Assembly (NCBI GenBank): GCA_004525885.1
Contig: SPBV01000093.1
Location: forward strand, 1-6,907
DNA: 6,907 bases
From: Nitrosomonadales bacterium
GTDB lineage: Bacteria; Pseudomonadota; Gammaproteobacteria; Burkholderiales; Nitrosomonadaceae
Direction of reading: 5' to 3'
Shown: positions 1 through 5,963 of the stretch, one piece after another
How the letters are laid out: each line of letters begins with the position of its first letter
Position numbering within the stretch: the first letter of the stretch is position 1
The notes under the pieces: generated by a model
The model's input: only the letters and a program-made list of their open reading frames with translations
The model's database searches: none
Told to the model about the DNA's origin: nothing
Program-made: the position numbers and the translations under genes

Positions 1-228
1 TCCGGTCTTTATTTTTGTAGCCAATTCATCAGCTGTTGGGGTCAATTCAGTTCCTTCTGAATGCACTAGACGCATACAGTGTTCGATTACATTTACTGAT
101 GGATTCACCTTTCCGCTTTCATAACGGCTTATCGATGATTGTTTGACCCCAAGTTTTTGGGCGAATTCCTTTTGACTATACTCGTTTCGTGCGGTTCGAA
201 TTAATTCTGCCACAGTAGTAATTGACAC
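1..228 (-). CDS. XRE-family helix-turn-helix transcriptional regulator, C-terminal end outside window
   Basis: Reading leftward from a GTG at 228, the frame stays open for 76 codons and runs off the window edge, so the C-terminus is unseen. Residues about 7-55 form a Cro/C1-type helix-turn-helix: an AELIRTARNEYSQKEFAQKL segment, then GVKQSSISRYESGKVNPSV. The Q-S-S-I-S-R-Y-E-S-G recognition-helix pattern is diagnostic of the family. The GTG start is supported by an AAGGA ribosome site at 236-240 with a 7-base gap; no ATG with a better site precedes it. Such proteins bind short palindromic operators and often repress their own promoter. Here a perfect 25-bp inverted repeat begins directly upstream of the ribosome site and overlaps a candidate promoter, so autoregulation is a strong inference. 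It could be a phage-type repressor, an antitoxin or a stand-alone regulator. The missing left neighbour would decide. Confidence 0.88.
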   Translation of the reverse strand, partial: MSITTVAELIRTARNEYSQKEFAQKLGVKQSSISRYESGKVNPSVNVIEHCMRLVHSEGTELTPTADELATKIKTG

Positions 229-240
229 AGATGGATCCTT

Positions 241-298
241 ATAAAAATGCACGTATAGCATATTAGACGTATATAATATGCTATACGTGCATTTTTAT
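241..298. repeat. Perfect 25-bp inverted repeat, probable XRE operator
   Basis: The arms at 241-265 and 274-298 are perfect reverse complements over 25 bases, separated by an 8-base centre (GACGTATA). The heptamer ACGTATA or its complement occurs three times: at 251-257, in the centre at 267-273, and inverted in the right arm. That suggests several overlapping operator half-sites. The repeat starts just upstream of the regulator's ribosome binding site and covers the -10 region and most of the spacer of its likely promoter. A transcript starting near 266 would carry only the left arm, so the symmetry more likely serves DNA binding than an mRNA hairpin. The assignment to this regulator is inferred from position. 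Confidence 0.8.
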
Positions 299-302
299 GC
301 AA
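273..302 (-). promoter_or_regulatory. Candidate sigma-70 promoter for the XRE regulator
   Basis: On the minus strand a TTGCAT -35 box (297-302) is separated by 18 bases from a TATTAT -10 box (273-278). The expected start would be near 266, about 38 bases before the GTG. The -10 box and spacer lie inside the 25-bp inverted repeat, so a protein bound there would block polymerase. On the opposite strand there is also a perfect TATAAT at 272-277, but I see no matching -35 for it. Confidence 0.5.
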
Positions 303-407
303 ATATATAAAATTAATAAAAAACAAATAGTGTGGATAAAACATTGAAATCATCTTCCAACTAAAGTTAGGCACACTCAATCTCGTTCTACAGTTATTGA
401 GGAATTT

Positions 408-820
408 ATTAAAAATAAAACAAAAAAATAGATTCTATTTGTAGCCACAATATTATTGCTATGCAGCAATGTTGCTAGAGCAGGCAGCATTGAAGATGGA
501 ATAGAAAATATAAGAAAGGTAATTATGCTAAGGCTCTAGCAATACTCCACCCGTTAGCTAGTTAGGGAAAGGTAAATGCACAAAATAATCCTGGTTGAAT
601 GTATGAAGAAGGTAAAGGTTTAACTCAAGATCACATCCGTGCACGAATGTGGTTCAACCTTGCTTCTAGCCAAGGGAACAGAAATGTAGAAGAGAGTCTA
701 AATAGGACAGATGAATGGATGCAAACATCTCAAATCGTTTACACACAAAGAATGGCACAAGATTGCGAAAAAAATATAAGAACTGTAAACAATAATAGTA
801 AATGTGTAATTACTCTTTAA
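408..820 (+). pseudogene. Sel1-repeat secreted protein, decayed
   Basis: Reading across frames recovers a once-intact gene of about 130 codons. A GAGGA ribosome site (399-403) precedes ATT at 408, where an ATG would be expected. An in-frame TAG follows at 429. A hydrophobic export signal ILFVATILLLCSNVARAG comes next, then SIEDGIE. A one-base loss near 507 shifts the frame to YKKGNYAKALAILHPLAS. A TAG at 563 and a TGA at 596 (where the family has Trp, as in GWMYEEGKG) interrupt the Sel1 unit. The best-preserved part, from 599, is MYEEGKGLTQDHIRARMWF followed by NLASSQGN, a classic Sel1-like motif. A further one-base loss in the A-tract near 770-777 would restore an ending in KYKNCKQ and a stop at 793, typical of such proteins. 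Sel1 repeats mediate protein-protein contacts, and periplasmic examples are common in proteobacteria. An ATG at 599 heads an open 73-codon remnant, but no functional start is evident there. Confidence 0.85.
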
Positions 821-847
821 TTCAATAAGTTAATAAGGAGATGGGCA

Positions 848-988
848 ATGCCACGACACAATTATACTCAACAAAATCTCAGCTGGTGGAAAAAAAAGGG
901 TGAAGATATGACAAATATCGCCCTTGGATTCGCAATAATCCTTAGTACAGTTTGGGGCGCATATATAGGCATTAGCTTGCATTTATAA
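848..988 (+). CDS. Small single-span membrane protein, 46 residues, function unknown
   Basis: ATG at 848 follows a strong AAGGAG site (835-840) at a 7-base gap, and the frame ends in TAA at 986-988. The product begins with a polar, basic segment (MPRHNYTQQNLSWWKKKGED) and ends with one hydrophobic segment of about 24 residues (TNIALGFAIILSTVWGAYIG and on to the C-terminus). The positive residues before the span predict the N-terminus in the cytoplasm. I do not recognise a family. The good ribosome site and clean soluble-then-membrane layout argue that this is a real gene, although it sits between two broken ones. It begins 28 bases after the Sel1 remnant and may once have been cotranscribed with it. 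A later ATG (908) would give a protein that is nearly all membrane span but lacks a comparable ribosome site. Confidence 0.6.
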   Translation: MPRHNYTQQNLSWWKKKGEDMTNIALGFAIILSTVWGAYIGISLHL

Positions 989-1072
989 ATAAAAAAATAT
1001 ATTGAAAATTTAACATAGCACAAGTTCTCATTAGCCATTTTGGCATAACAATTTGACAGAAAGACTACTACT

Positions 1073-1345
1073 ATGAATACCGCCACTATAACTACCACTG
1101 TAGAAACAATAAATCAAAAAGAATTTGTTGAAAAATTTACGCCACTAGTGAAGCGTATTACCTACTATATGATGACCAGGTTACCTGCCTCTGTACAAGT
1201 GGATGACCTTATTCAGGCAGGAATGATTGGTTTGCTAGATGCGATCAAACGTTACGAAGGCTCTCATGGGCGACAATTTGAGAGTTATGCAGCTCAACGC
1301 ATACGATGCTCCATTCTAGATGAATTACGGGAAGCCGACTACTAG
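1073..1345 (+). pseudogene. fliA: FliA-like (sigma-28) flagellar sigma factor, truncated after region 2
   Basis: The 90-residue product matches the N-terminal part of FliA, the sigma factor for late flagellar and chemotaxis genes. Residues 22-44 read FTPLVKRITYYMMTRLPASV and on to DDL; residues 46-62 read IQAGMIGLLDAIKRYEG; residues 75-88 read QRIRCSILDELREA. This is region 1.2/2, which binds core polymerase and recognises and melts the -10 element. Family members are about 230-240 residues and continue as DWxPRSVRR. Here the frame reads DY and then stops (TAG, 1343-1345). A shifted frame just after it reads roughly VRIGRSPRN, perhaps a mutated remnant. No region 3 or region 4 motif is visible in the following 400 bases, so the -35-binding half is gone. 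Loss of function is likely. The ribosome site upstream is weak (AGAAAG near 1058). Confidence 0.8.
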
Positions 1346-1419
1346 TTAACCTGTGAGAATAGGCAGGTCACCTAGAAACAATGTTTTTTATACCGCACTA
1401 GGTACAACTGCTAATATCA

Positions 1420-1524
1420 ATGTTTATGCTTGGAACATTGGGTATATTCTTATTTGTTCTTGTGATACTGTTGGTTTTCTTCAATAAAAAGAACACCATA
1501 GTCTCCGCCTCTACATCACGCTAA
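1420..1524 (+). CDS. Possible 34-residue hydrophobic peptide
   Basis: ATG at 1420 opens a frame to TAA at 1522. The peptide starts MFMLGTLGIFLFVLVILLVF, one membrane span of about 19 residues, followed by a basic tail (NKKNTIVSASTSR). The layout resembles very small membrane proteins, but I see no ribosome binding site and recognise no family. It may be a fragment of a larger lost gene or a chance frame in AT-rich DNA. It sits just after the broken sigma factor gene. Confidence 0.28.
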   Translation: MFMLGTLGIFLFVLVILLVFFNKKNTIVSASTSR

Positions 1525-1589
1525 AGATCATATGTGACTTCACCACATTATTCTTCATATGTACTTGAGATATATATATTTATGATCTT
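1524..1589. repeat. 9-bp inverted repeat flanking an AT-rich segment
   Basis: AAGATCATA at 1524-1532 and its exact complement TATGATCTT at 1581-1589 flank 48 bases. Within this lie two near copies of a short direct repeat (CATATGTGACTT and CATATGTACTT) about 27 bases apart, and an alternating TA tract. The first arm overlaps the stop codon of the possible 34-codon frame. It may be a weak transcript end or a chance structure. No gene is supported from here to 1743. Confidence 0.35.
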
Positions 1590-1743
1590 ACTAGAGTGTG
1601 CGTCATCAATATTACAGAAAAAAATTGTGTCCCCAATCATGTTTTGCTATTTTTCTCTAAGATACCCCTCCTACCAGGTGATTCTGTGGCAAAGTATCTA
1701 TATCTGAGCAGTCTAGGTCACAAGGCACTACTACTGGTGAAAG

Positions 1744-2277
1744 CTAATTATCGAAGTGTTGCGCATCATTGTTATCGACCCTTTCATAAATACGCACATG
1801 TTGCCCGCGCTCAACATCACCATTCGTTGTAACCACTATAATTTTGCGGCCTGGAAAAACGAAATGAACTGACTTGAACTCTGCGCCATGGCTTCGCTTA
1901 ACACTAGTGCTAATTTCTACAGATGATCCCGAAGAGACCGTAGCACTATCCATGGCGGATAAAAGTGCTTTGGTAACTTCGACAGGGCTTATCCTACCGG
2001 AAAAATCTCCCCAATTTCTCTCTATCCAAGAAATTTGACCATTTTGAAATGCTAGGCTAGCTATATGTCGAGCCTTATCTGCTTCATCCTCTAATACGAA
2101 AAACATACTTTCGGCACCTGAAACTTTAACTATATGAAAATGAGAACGAAGTTTCTCCAACGCGTCATCTTGCTCCATTCCGGGCGACAAGGTAACAGAT
2201 CCAATTTTTAGTTCATCTGCCTGTACACTTTGGAACACTAAAATAAGAATAAGGCCAATAAAATAGTAATTTTTCAT
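1744..2277 (-). CDS. Exported protein of unknown function, 177 residues
   Basis: ATG at 2277 has a GGAGAG ribosome site (2284-2289) with a 6-base gap. The N-terminus MKNYYFIGLILILVFQSVQA is a textbook Sec signal peptide with a V-x-A cleavage motif before DELKIG. The mature part is about 157 residues, mixed in charge, with no further membrane span, so it should be periplasmic or secreted. It has one early stretch with alternating polar and apolar residues (DELKIGSVTLSPGMEQDDAL) and a C-terminal segment with strand-like hydrophobic patches (SVHFVFPGRKIIVVTT). I recognise no family or catalytic motif. It lies 120 bases downstream of the hydrolase gene on the same strand, with a palindrome in between, so it may have its own promoter or be the second gene of a pair. 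Confidence 0.75.
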   Translation of the reverse strand: MKNYYFIGLILILVFQSVQADELKIGSVTLSPGMEQDDALEKLRSHFHIVKVSGAESMFFVLEDEADKARHIASLAFQNGQISWIERNWGDFSGRISPVEVTKALLSAMDSATVSSGSSVEISTSVKRSHGAEFKSVHFVFPGRKIIVVTTNGDVERGQHVRIYERVDNNDAQHFDN

Positions 2278-2305
2278 GTAGAGCTCTCCATTTTTAATAA
2301 TTATT

Positions 2306-2324
2306 CCATCTGTATCTCAGATGG
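2306..2324 (-). promoter_or_regulatory. Palindrome upstream of the 177-residue exported protein gene
   Basis: CCATCTG (2306-2312) and CAGATGG (2318-2324) are perfect arms around a 5-base centre; with one bulged base the symmetry extends a further 5 bases on each side. It lies 29-47 bases before the start codon at 2277 on the minus strand. It could be an operator, or the stem of a weak terminator for the hydrolase gene, since an A/T-rich but not T-only tract follows it in that direction. The sequence does not decide between these. Confidence 0.4.
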
Positions 2325-2397
2325 ATAATGTAAGTGCAAGTGTTTTTCTGGGTAACTCTATACAATCTTAGCACCATATTTCCCCACCACAATTTTC

Positions 2398-3252
2398 TTA
2401 ATCTACTGATTCTTGAATGAAAAAACGCGTAACCTCATTTAACCTACGCTTATGAATCTCGGGTAACCGGTCTTGAAATGGGTGGGAAAACTCAATATCC
2501 CTAAATATATGTGCCCCACGGCTTGCCCCTATACGAATTAACTCTGCCATTTGTATTGGACTGACAATAAGGTCACGTACACCAGAAATAATCATTATAT
2601 GAGAACTGTCTTGGGGTAGGTGTTGCATTGGATTATACTTATCTGGGCAACCATAATTAGATATGTAACTTGGCGAAGAATCAATGACAGCTGCATCGAA
2701 ACTAGCACTGCGTCCTACGACATTAAGTAATATTACCCCACCCATAGAGATCCCGTACATAAAGCGCCTGGTATAACCCAAGCTATTTAAATGGGCAACA
2801 ATATCCGTGTAATCTGCAATAATTGTAGCGAGACGACTCTTACCTTCGGATAGACCGTAACCTCTGTAATCATAGAGATAGACATCAAACCCATGCTCCA
2901 GGAACAACTCTAAATCGACAATCAGCTGGTCTACCAGCATAGCATTTCCTTGCGCAACCAGAATATATCCCCTAGGCACACGCGCAGCGAGCTTGTAACC
3001 GCTAAGAATAACGCCATCTCTGGCAATAAACTGAATGGATTGGAAGTTTTGTACATGTGCGATGCTAGACTCTTCAGGTCTCCCTGCCATGCGCTGCCAC
3101 AACCAAAATGCTAGTGGTTCTCGTAAAGCGCCACAAACTGTTTGTTCAGAGCCAACTCCCTCTGCTGCAACCAGTTTGAGGCTGTCTATCATAAATATTA
3201 CACCTATGAATAGAATCATTAAATGTATTGTAAGATGCATAGAACCAGTCAT
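2398..3252 (-). CDS. Exported or membrane-anchored alpha/beta hydrolase, 284 residues
   Basis: The protein has the alpha/beta-hydrolase fold signature. Strand and elbow GISMGG (residues 167-172) places the nucleophile at Ser169. The likely acid is Asp227 (ISGVRDLIVSP) and the likely base His257 (EFSHPF). YDYRGYGLSEG at 127-137 is the conserved segment of the Bem46/serine-hydrolase type. Where relatives usually have HGN near the oxyanion hole, this one has QGN (101-103). A hydrophobic N-terminus (about residues 7-22) followed by LVAA before Glu31 predicts export or a membrane anchor, placing the enzyme outside the cytoplasm. The substrate cannot be told; esterase or lipase-like hydrolysis is a family-level guess. 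No good ribosome site precedes the ATG at 3252. An internal ATG at residue 21 has a weak AGGTG site but would remove the export signal, so I keep the long form. It is divergent from the permease gene. Confidence 0.85.
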   Translation of the reverse strand: MTGSMHLTIHLMILFIGVIFMIDSLKLVAAEGVGSEQTVCGALREPLAFWLWQRMAGRPEESSIAHVQNFQSIQFIARDGVILSGYKLAARVPRGYILVAQGNAMLVDQLIVDLELFLEHGFDVYLYDYRGYGLSEGKSRLATIIADYTDIVAHLNSLGYTRRFMYGISMGGVILLNVVGRSASFDAAVIDSSPSYISNYGCPDKYNPMQHLPQDSSHIMIISGVRDLIVSPIQMAELIRIGASRGAHIFRDIEFSHPFQDRLPEIHKRRLNEVTRFFIQESVD

Positions 3253-3425
3253 TCAAGACTGCAAATCTTAAATAAAATGATTATTTTTAACCGGCGATAT
3301 ACTTTATGTGAGTATTTTATTGCTATCCCATTTTAAAATTGACTAGCAGTAAATACAGCGGATCCGAATGCTCAAGATAAGGATTATACTCAACCACTAT
3401 ACAAATACTTATGTAAAAAATCATC

Positions 3426-4208
3426 ATGGAGCTCTTCTTGATTGGGGGTATTGCATTTCTGGCTTCGGTGCTAACTCTGTTCTCAGGTTTTGGGCTTGGA
3501 ACTGTCTTGATGCCTGTTTTTGCACTATTTTTTCCGATTTCTTTTGCTATCACGGCAACTGCAGTAGTGCATTTTGCCAATAACATCTTCAAGTTTAGCT
3601 TGATGGCAAAACATGCTAATTGGTCCGTAGTTATCCATTTTGGTATTCCTGCCGCACTGGCTGCACTGGCTGGTGCTGCTCTACTCCACATATTCGATCA
3701 AATGCTCATAATAGGCAGCTATACGCTTGGTGAATCAATATTTAAACTTACGGTCATCAAAACAGTGATCGGCTTCCTGATTGTTTTCTTTGCGTTATTC
3801 GAACTCTCACCATGGTTTCAGCAGATAGCGATGCCGCCCAAATGGTTGCCACTAGGAGGGGTCTTATCTGGGTTTTTTGGTGGTTTATCTGGAAATCAAG
3901 GCGCACTGCGCTCAGCCTTTCTACTTAAGGCTGGTTTGTCTAAGAATGCTTTCGTGGCTACTGGTGTAGTTTCAGCTATCCTCGTTGACGCAACTCGTTT
4001 AATAGTCTACGGAATAGGAATTCTTTCTGGCCCCATCACAAAATCTCAAGGGCTTACCATTCCGATCATTGTGGGAACGATTTGTGCATTCGGCGGAACG
4101 ATTGTTGGCAAGAAATTTCTTCAAAAGGTCACGCTCAAGGCAGTACGAGCCACAGTTGCAGTCGCTATGCTACTAATTGGATTAGCTCTTCTTGTTGGTT
4201 TCGTATAA
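3426..4208 (+). CDS. TauE/SafE-family membrane permease, 260 residues
   Basis: This is an intact polytopic inner-membrane protein with about seven or eight hydrophobic spans and the usual length for the TauE/SafE (sulfite/organosulfonate exporter, DUF81) family. The N-terminal repeat holds LTLFSGFGLGTVLMPVFALF (17-36). The C-terminal repeat holds the matching glycine-rich motif GGVLSGFFGGLSGNQGALRS (144-163), followed by AFVATGVVSAILVDATRLIV (175-194). The internal duplication and the G-x-G-G-L-S-G signature are what identify it. Members move sulfite, sulfoacetate or other small anions, but the substrate cannot be read from this sequence. The ATG at 3426 is the first start after an in-frame stop at 3414; the ribosome site is poor. 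The gene is divergent from the hydrolase across about 170 bases. No partner gene for sulfur metabolism is present in the window. Confidence 0.9.
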   Translation: MELFLIGGIAFLASVLTLFSGFGLGTVLMPVFALFFPISFAITATAVVHFANNIFKFSLMAKHANWSVVIHFGIPAALAALAGAALLHIFDQMLIIGSYTLGESIFKLTVIKTVIGFLIVFFALFELSPWFQQIAMPPKWLPLGGVLSGFFGGLSGNQGALRSAFLLKAGLSKNAFVATGVVSAILVDATRLIVYGIGILSGPITKSQGLTIPIIVGTICAFGGTIVGKKFLQKVTLKAVRATVAVAMLLIGLALLVGFV

Positions 4209-4271
4209 GCAGGAATAAATCTACTGTTTAAATCCTACACTACATAACGCTATATGTTATATCTTTAAAAT

Positions 4272-4294
4272 ATACCAATAAATATACCAACAAA
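4272..4294 (+). repeat. Paired integrase arm-site-like repeats, copy pair 1
   Basis: ATACCAATAAA (4272-4282) and ATACCAACAAA (4284-4294) differ by one base and repeat at a 12-base pitch. Tandem short direct repeats of this kind next to P4-type integrase genes are commonly arm-type binding sites for the integrase N-terminal domain. The same pair with the same pitch recurs at 4667 and a single copy at 5520, all in one orientation. Confidence 0.5.
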
Positions 4295-4318
4295 TTGCCA
4301 CGCATAGAATTTCATATA

Positions 4319-4743
4319 ATGTGACTTATTGCCACCCTTATTAGATTCAAATCTTTAAAAACATAACTTATTACCATCCGTGTTAGCAATCTATTTATAC
4401 GCATTCCAAGATAAAAACAGTTTAAGACTGTTTATAGTGAAGATTCTGTCTGACATAAACTCATACTCTCCTATCAATGTAGCGCCTTCTCTTCTTTCTT
4501 TTGTGCAATCTGTGGTAAAAATTTAAATAAGAAATCGAAAGGGTTATTTAGCTAAGTAAATGATCGTCCTAATAACGATAGTATTATTTCACTGACCACA
4601 ACCCATACCTTATCTCACTTTAAAAATTATTTCTTTTCAATGTGCTAACTATTATTTACTTTAAACATACCAACAAATACACCAACAATTACATCATGAT
4701 TGCATGTTCTTAAACATGTAACTTTTTTTACCATTGTTGTTAG
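4319..4743 (+). repeat. Three imperfect copies of a 25-29-base repeat
   Basis: Copies lie at 4319-4344, 4362-4386 and 4715-4743. The shared pattern is CAT(GT)AACTTATT followed by ACCATCCTTGTTAG, with small substitutions and a longer T-run in the third copy. The first and third copies start at nearly the same distance (about 47-48 bases) after a pair of ATACCAACAAW motifs, so a larger unit of double motif plus spacer plus repeat seems to have been duplicated. Confidence 0.5.
4667..4689 (+). repeat. Paired integrase arm-site-like repeats, copy pair 2
   Basis: ATACCAACAAA (4667-4677) and ACACCAACAAT (4679-4689) repeat at a 12-base pitch, as in the pair 395 bases to the left. This pair lies 130 bases beyond the 3' end of the integrase remnant. 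Confidence 0.5.
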
Positions 4744-4821
4744 CTATGCTATCAGTAAAAACTAACGCACTATGAAGGCTACTTGATATTTTTCTATTGT
4801 CTATATAGCACAAATGGTTAT

Positions 4822-5475
4822 CTACAAGCTTCGAGTCAAAAACCTGTGGCTCGTGGTTATTTTTGATTTTAAAGGAGATATTTGGCTTCGCAAACCAGAT
4901 GCGGGATCACGTAGCGTACGTCCTGTTGCTATAGCATAGTAAAATATCTGCTCACAATACGTAAGGGTGCGATGTGCGGTTTCTCGAGCTCCACGGTTTT
5001 CTATACGCTTAATTGCTGTTAGCAATACTGGCGAAATTATTTTATCTACAGGGCGCGCTCCTAACCATGGAAAAATATCTCTTTCAAATTGGGAAATAAT
5101 CTTGCTTGATTGGCTTTCTTTCCAATTAGGCACCCGACCCATGAACCATTCTCGGGCGACAATCTCAAAACTATCGTCTGATAATACTCGAGATGAAATT
5201 TTTTTTGCTTTTTTGGTATTGCTTGGATCTGCGCCATTTGCTAATAGCTTGCGCGCCTTTTCACGCCGTTCTCGTGCAATAGCTAAACTTATTTCTGGGT
5301 ACACACCTAGTGCTAGCGTTTTTTGCTTCCCTGCAAAGCGATAGGCAAGCCTCCAATACTTTGAATGATTTGGATTCAAAGAGTGTACTAGTAAGTATAA
5401 TCCGCCCCCATCTGATAGTTTCAACGGCCTATCAACTGCCTTTGCGTTCTTTGCCTCTAACTGCGTCATCGCCAT
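4822..5475 (-). pseudogene. P4-type tyrosine integrase, truncated before the catalytic domain
   Basis: The 217-residue product matches the N-terminal half of P4-family phage/island integrases, which are usually about 400 residues. Residues 1-90 form the arm-binding DUF4102 domain: KAVDRPLKLSDGGGLYLLV, then YWRLAYRFAGKQKTLALGVY and PEISLAIARERR. Residues about 100-200 form the core-binding SAM-like domain, with AREWF, RDIFPWLGARPVDKI and the ending GRTLRDPASGLR. After PLKSK at 201-205 the sequence stops resembling the family and ends. The R-H-R-Y catalytic residues are absent, so it cannot recombine DNA by itself. The ATG at 5475 has an AAGGT site at 5482-5486 with a 6-base gap, so the 5' end is intact. 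An arm-like motif lies 45 bases upstream and two pairs lie downstream. The 3' part was probably lost by deletion. A residual DNA-binding role for the fragment is possible but only speculative. Confidence 0.88.
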
Positions 5476-5519
5476 TTTTATACCTTGTTATTTGTATCAA
5501 TATTTATTAATAACGTCAA

Positions 5520-5530
5520 ATACCAACAAT
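5520..5530 (+). repeat. Single arm-site-like motif upstream of the integrase remnant
   Basis: ATACCAACAAT matches the motif found in pairs at 4272 and 4667, in the same orientation. It lies 45 bases before the integrase start codon, where integrase binding could also affect its own transcription. Confidence 0.45.
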
Positions 5531-5839
5531 TATTAATAGCTTGCAATAAATAGGCTGGGATTGTAATGAATAATAAAAACTATATTCTTTTATTTATAAG
5601 GACTTAATAGACTTATTTGTACGAGCATCTAATTTGGTGAAAAAGTTCTCCACAAATGATTACCCTGGCACAAACTAGCCGAAAATAACCTTTGAAAAAC
5701 AATCATACAAAATAGCTAAAGTTTATAGGCGCTTGATACTTCTTTATTTTGTTGCGATCCAGTTGAATCTAATATTTGAACAACTAATTGCTGTTATTAG
5801 CTTAAATAATGGTCAAAGCTAAGTTTACCTAGCAACTTC

Positions 5840-5907
5840 TCCAGAAAAATCAATATGAAAAATATAACCATTTCAGTGACATGAATATTTGTCACGATTT
5901 TTCTGGA
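5840..5907. repeat. Interrupted inverted repeat, 12-bp plus 6-bp arms
   Basis: TCCAGAAAAATC (5840-5851) pairs exactly with GATTTTTCTGGA (5896-5907). Inside it, GTGACA (5876-5881) pairs with TGTCAC (5890-5895), which directly abuts the outer right arm. On the left, 24 unpaired bases separate the two arms. The result would be an 18-bp stem with one large asymmetric bulge and an 8-base loop. It could be a structured RNA, a remnant of a very small mobile element with 12-bp ends, or an operator. No target-site duplication is visible at its edges. Confidence 0.5.
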
Positions 5908-5946
5908 AATAAATTTCCCGGGAATTATCTCAAACTATCTCACTAG

Positions 5947-5963
5947 CGAAAAAGCCTTTTTCG
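5947..5963. repeat. Palindrome with 8-bp arms
   Basis: CGAAAAAG (5947-5954) and CTTTTTCG (5956-5963) are perfect arms around one central base. An RNA form would need to open the innermost pairs. The A-run and T-run layout resembles a weak bidirectional terminator, but no gene ends nearby. A 10-bp palindrome, TTCCCGGGAA, lies just to its left at 5915-5924. Confidence 0.35.

Larger units (their letters stand above)
4209..4821. other. Gene-free AT-rich stretch holding integrase-associated repeats
   Basis: I find no supported gene in these 613 bases. They hold two pairs of the 11-bp ATACCAACAAW motif, three imperfect copies of a 25-29-base repeat, and a small hairpin with 7-bp arms (AAACAGT 4415-4421, ACTGTTT 4427-4433). 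No remnant of the missing integrase catalytic domain is visible on the minus strand. It is probably the attachment-site flank of a decayed integrative element. Confidence 0.5.

Noticed and set aside
1..302. Toxin-antitoxin module with the XRE protein as antitoxin
   Set aside because: No partner gene is visible in the window; the left neighbour is outside, so the idea cannot be supported.
599..820. Stand-alone 73-codon gene
   Set aside because: It is the in-frame tail of the Sel1 pseudogene; its ATG is an internal Met with no ribosome site, and two stops lie just upstream in the same frame.
868..1098. 76-codon minus-strand frame
   Set aside because: It runs antisense through the 46-residue protein gene and the FliA start, has no ribosome site, and shows no family pattern.
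1596..1832. 78-codon plus-strand frame
   Set aside because: Its 3' part is antisense to the well-supported exported protein gene and its start has no ribosome site.
3035..3691. Frames antisense or out of frame to the hydrolase and permease genes
   Set aside because: They are explained as shadows of two genes with clear family signatures.
4209..4821. CRISPR array
   Set aside because: The repeats are too few, imperfect and irregularly spaced, and no cas gene is present.
4830..4837. TTCGAGTC, resembling a tRNA T-loop, next to the integrase 3' end
   Set aside because: P4-type elements often sit in tRNA genes, but no T-stem pairing, acceptor stem or CCA end is present around it.
4967..5510. Plus-strand frames across the integrase
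   Set aside because: They are antisense shadows of the DUF4102 and core-binding domains.
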